A stretch of 64,000 bases of DNA, from contig NZ_CP007597.1 in the NCBI RefSeq assembly GCF_000661955.1, forward strand, positions 2,460,984 to 2,524,983, written 5' to 3'. The position numbers were made by a program, and so were the translations under genes. Below the pieces are notes generated by a model that was not told where the DNA came from, made no database searches, and saw nothing but the letters and a program-made list of their open reading frames with translations. Positions 63,269-64,000 of this stretch are shown piece by piece. Origin of the DNA: Stenotrophomonas rhizophila. Its GTDB lineage: Bacteria > Pseudomonadota > Gammaproteobacteria > Xanthomonadales > Xanthomonadaceae. The first letter of the stretch is position 1; each line of letters starts with the position of its first letter.

Positions 63269-63904
63269 ATGAACACCTTCCCCTACGATACGGCGCGCCT
63301 GAGCGAGCTGGCCCAGGTGCTGATCGACAACGTGCGTGAGCTGGCCCAGTCGGGCTGGACACCGGCGACCAGCAGCAACTTCTCCCATCGCCTGGATGAC
63401 CGCCATGCGGCGATCACCGTGTCCGGCAAGGACAAGGGTCGGCTGGTGGAGGACGACATCATGGTGGTCGACTTCGACGGCAAGGCCGTGGGCCGTCCGC
63501 TGCGGCCGTCCGCCGAGACCCTGCTCCACACCCAGCTGTATCGCCGGTTCCCGGAAATCGGCTGCGTGCTGCATACCCACTCGCCGGTGCAGACGGTGGC
63601 CTCGCGCCTGTATGCGCCGCAGGGGCATATCCGCCTGGAAGGCTACGAGCTGCTCAAGGCCTTCCACGGCAACAGCACCCACGAAATGGCCATCGACGTG
63701 CCGGTGTTCGCCAACACCCAGGACATGGACGTGCTGTCGGCCCAGGTCGACGCGCTGCTCGACACCCAATCCCTGTGGGGCTACCTGATCGACGGCCACG
63801 GCCTGTACGCCTGGGGCCGCACGATGGCCGAAGCACGCCGGCACCTGGAAGCCTTTGAATTCCTGTTCCATTGCGAACTGGAACTGCGCAAGCTGCGCGG
63901 CTGA
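63269..63904 (+). CDS. mtnB: Methylthioribulose-1-phosphate dehydratase
   Basis: This 211-residue class II aldolase-like zinc enzyme of the methionine salvage pathway has [15 protein letters not shown] at the N terminus, the metal-binding HTHSPVQTV near residue 95 and GHGLYAWG near residue 170 with the third His. The ATG at 63269 (MNTFPYD) is preferred to one 3 codons earlier. A TAAAAT box at 63256-63261 is so close that transcription could start at or just before the ATG, giving a nearly leaderless mRNA. The gap before it is filled by element D. Later salvage genes probably lie to the right of the window. Confidence 0.93.
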   Translation: MNTFPYDTARLSELAQVLIDNVRELAQSGWTPATSSNFSHRLDDRHAAITVSGKDKGRLVEDDIMVVDFDGKAVGRPLRPSAETLLHTQLYRRFPEIGCVLHTHSPVQTVASRLYAPQGHIRLEGYELLKAFHGNSTHEMAIDVPVFANTQDMDVLSAQVDALLDTQSLWGYLIDGHGLYAWGRTMAEARRHLEAFEFLFHCELELRKLRG

Positions 63905-63923
63905 AAGGCAGCGCGGCACCCCG

Positions 63924-63986
63924 GTAATGCCGGCCGCTGGCCGGCTCCACGCAATTCCGGTAGTGCCGGCCGCTGGCCGGCTCCAC
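63924..63986 (+). repeat. Tandem GTAG/GTAA-headed GCCGGCC palindromes
   Basis: Two 27-nt units, each with a GTA(A/G)T head and GCCGGCC-GCT-GGCCGGC stem ending TCCAC, lie at 63924-63950 and 63960-63986, spaced by 36 bp. A third begins at 63996 with GTAGT and is cut by the window edge. They follow mtnB. Confidence 0.82.
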
Positions 63987-64000
63987 GCAATCCAGGTAGT

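Overview
The window is high-GC gammaproteobacterial chromosome and looks like Stenotrophomonas or a close Xanthomonadaceae relative. The evidence is an extended rpf (diffusible signal factor, DSF) locus, GTAG-headed palindromic repeats in many gene gaps, and a divergent two-component/RND efflux locus with no outer-membrane channel gene. I see no tRNA, rRNA, prophage, insertion sequence or CRISPR array.

Layout. 1-6.4 kb: acnB, a VapBC-type toxin-antitoxin pair and acnA (at the rpfA position). 6.7-19.7 kb: rpfB, rpfF, rpfC, rpfG, lysS, prfB, an M48 protease gene and rpfD. An unusual secreted-protein gene sits between rpfB and rpfF. RpfC has a tandemly duplicated membrane input, apparently a fused RpfH-RpfC. 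prfB carries the programmed +1 frameshift. 19.8-26 kb: a VIT/VWA/DUF2135 protein, two tandem DUF1176 genes and two unrecognised genes. 26-34.9 kb: recJ, rpfE, greA, carB, carA and dapB, the far end of the rpf locus. 35-36.1 kb: a MerR regulator and a flavodoxin-fold oxidoreductase joined by a long-spacer promoter with a perfect dyad. 36.3-38.7 kb: feoA-feoB plus a small Cys-rich partner under a Fur box. 38.8-45.7 kb: a leucine/acyl-CoA catabolic group (liuC, VOC, liuE, SDR) containing a PAS-GGDEF-EAL gene, then efpL and a lipoprotein. 45.7-53.7 kb: two small envelope/unknown genes, an RND pump with its adaptor, and a divergent regulator/sensor pair. 53.7-64 kb: a DUF4105 metalloprotease-like gene with a DUF2388 gene, a D-2-hydroxyglutarate dehydrogenase gene divergent from serA, a Nudix gene, two tandem APC permeases and mtnB.

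How the genes work together. The rpf genes make, sense and transduce the DSF signal: RpfB and RpfF handle fatty acyl chemistry, RpfC senses, and RpfG degrades c-di-GMP. The separate GGDEF-EAL protein acts on the same second messenger. SerA and D-2-hydroxyglutarate dehydrogenase form a known metabolic pair. liuC and liuE belong to leucine degradation.

The least explained part is intergenic. Four large elements (A-D) each have a 22-28 bp outer inverted repeat and a conserved ~50-nt core. Two lie head-to-head between the RND adaptor and pump genes and two lie between the second permease and mtnB. Two of them are preceded by hexanucleotide arrays. The genes whose 3' ends abut them show G-rich coding strands and G-ending codons unlike their neighbours. 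I know of no described system that explains this.
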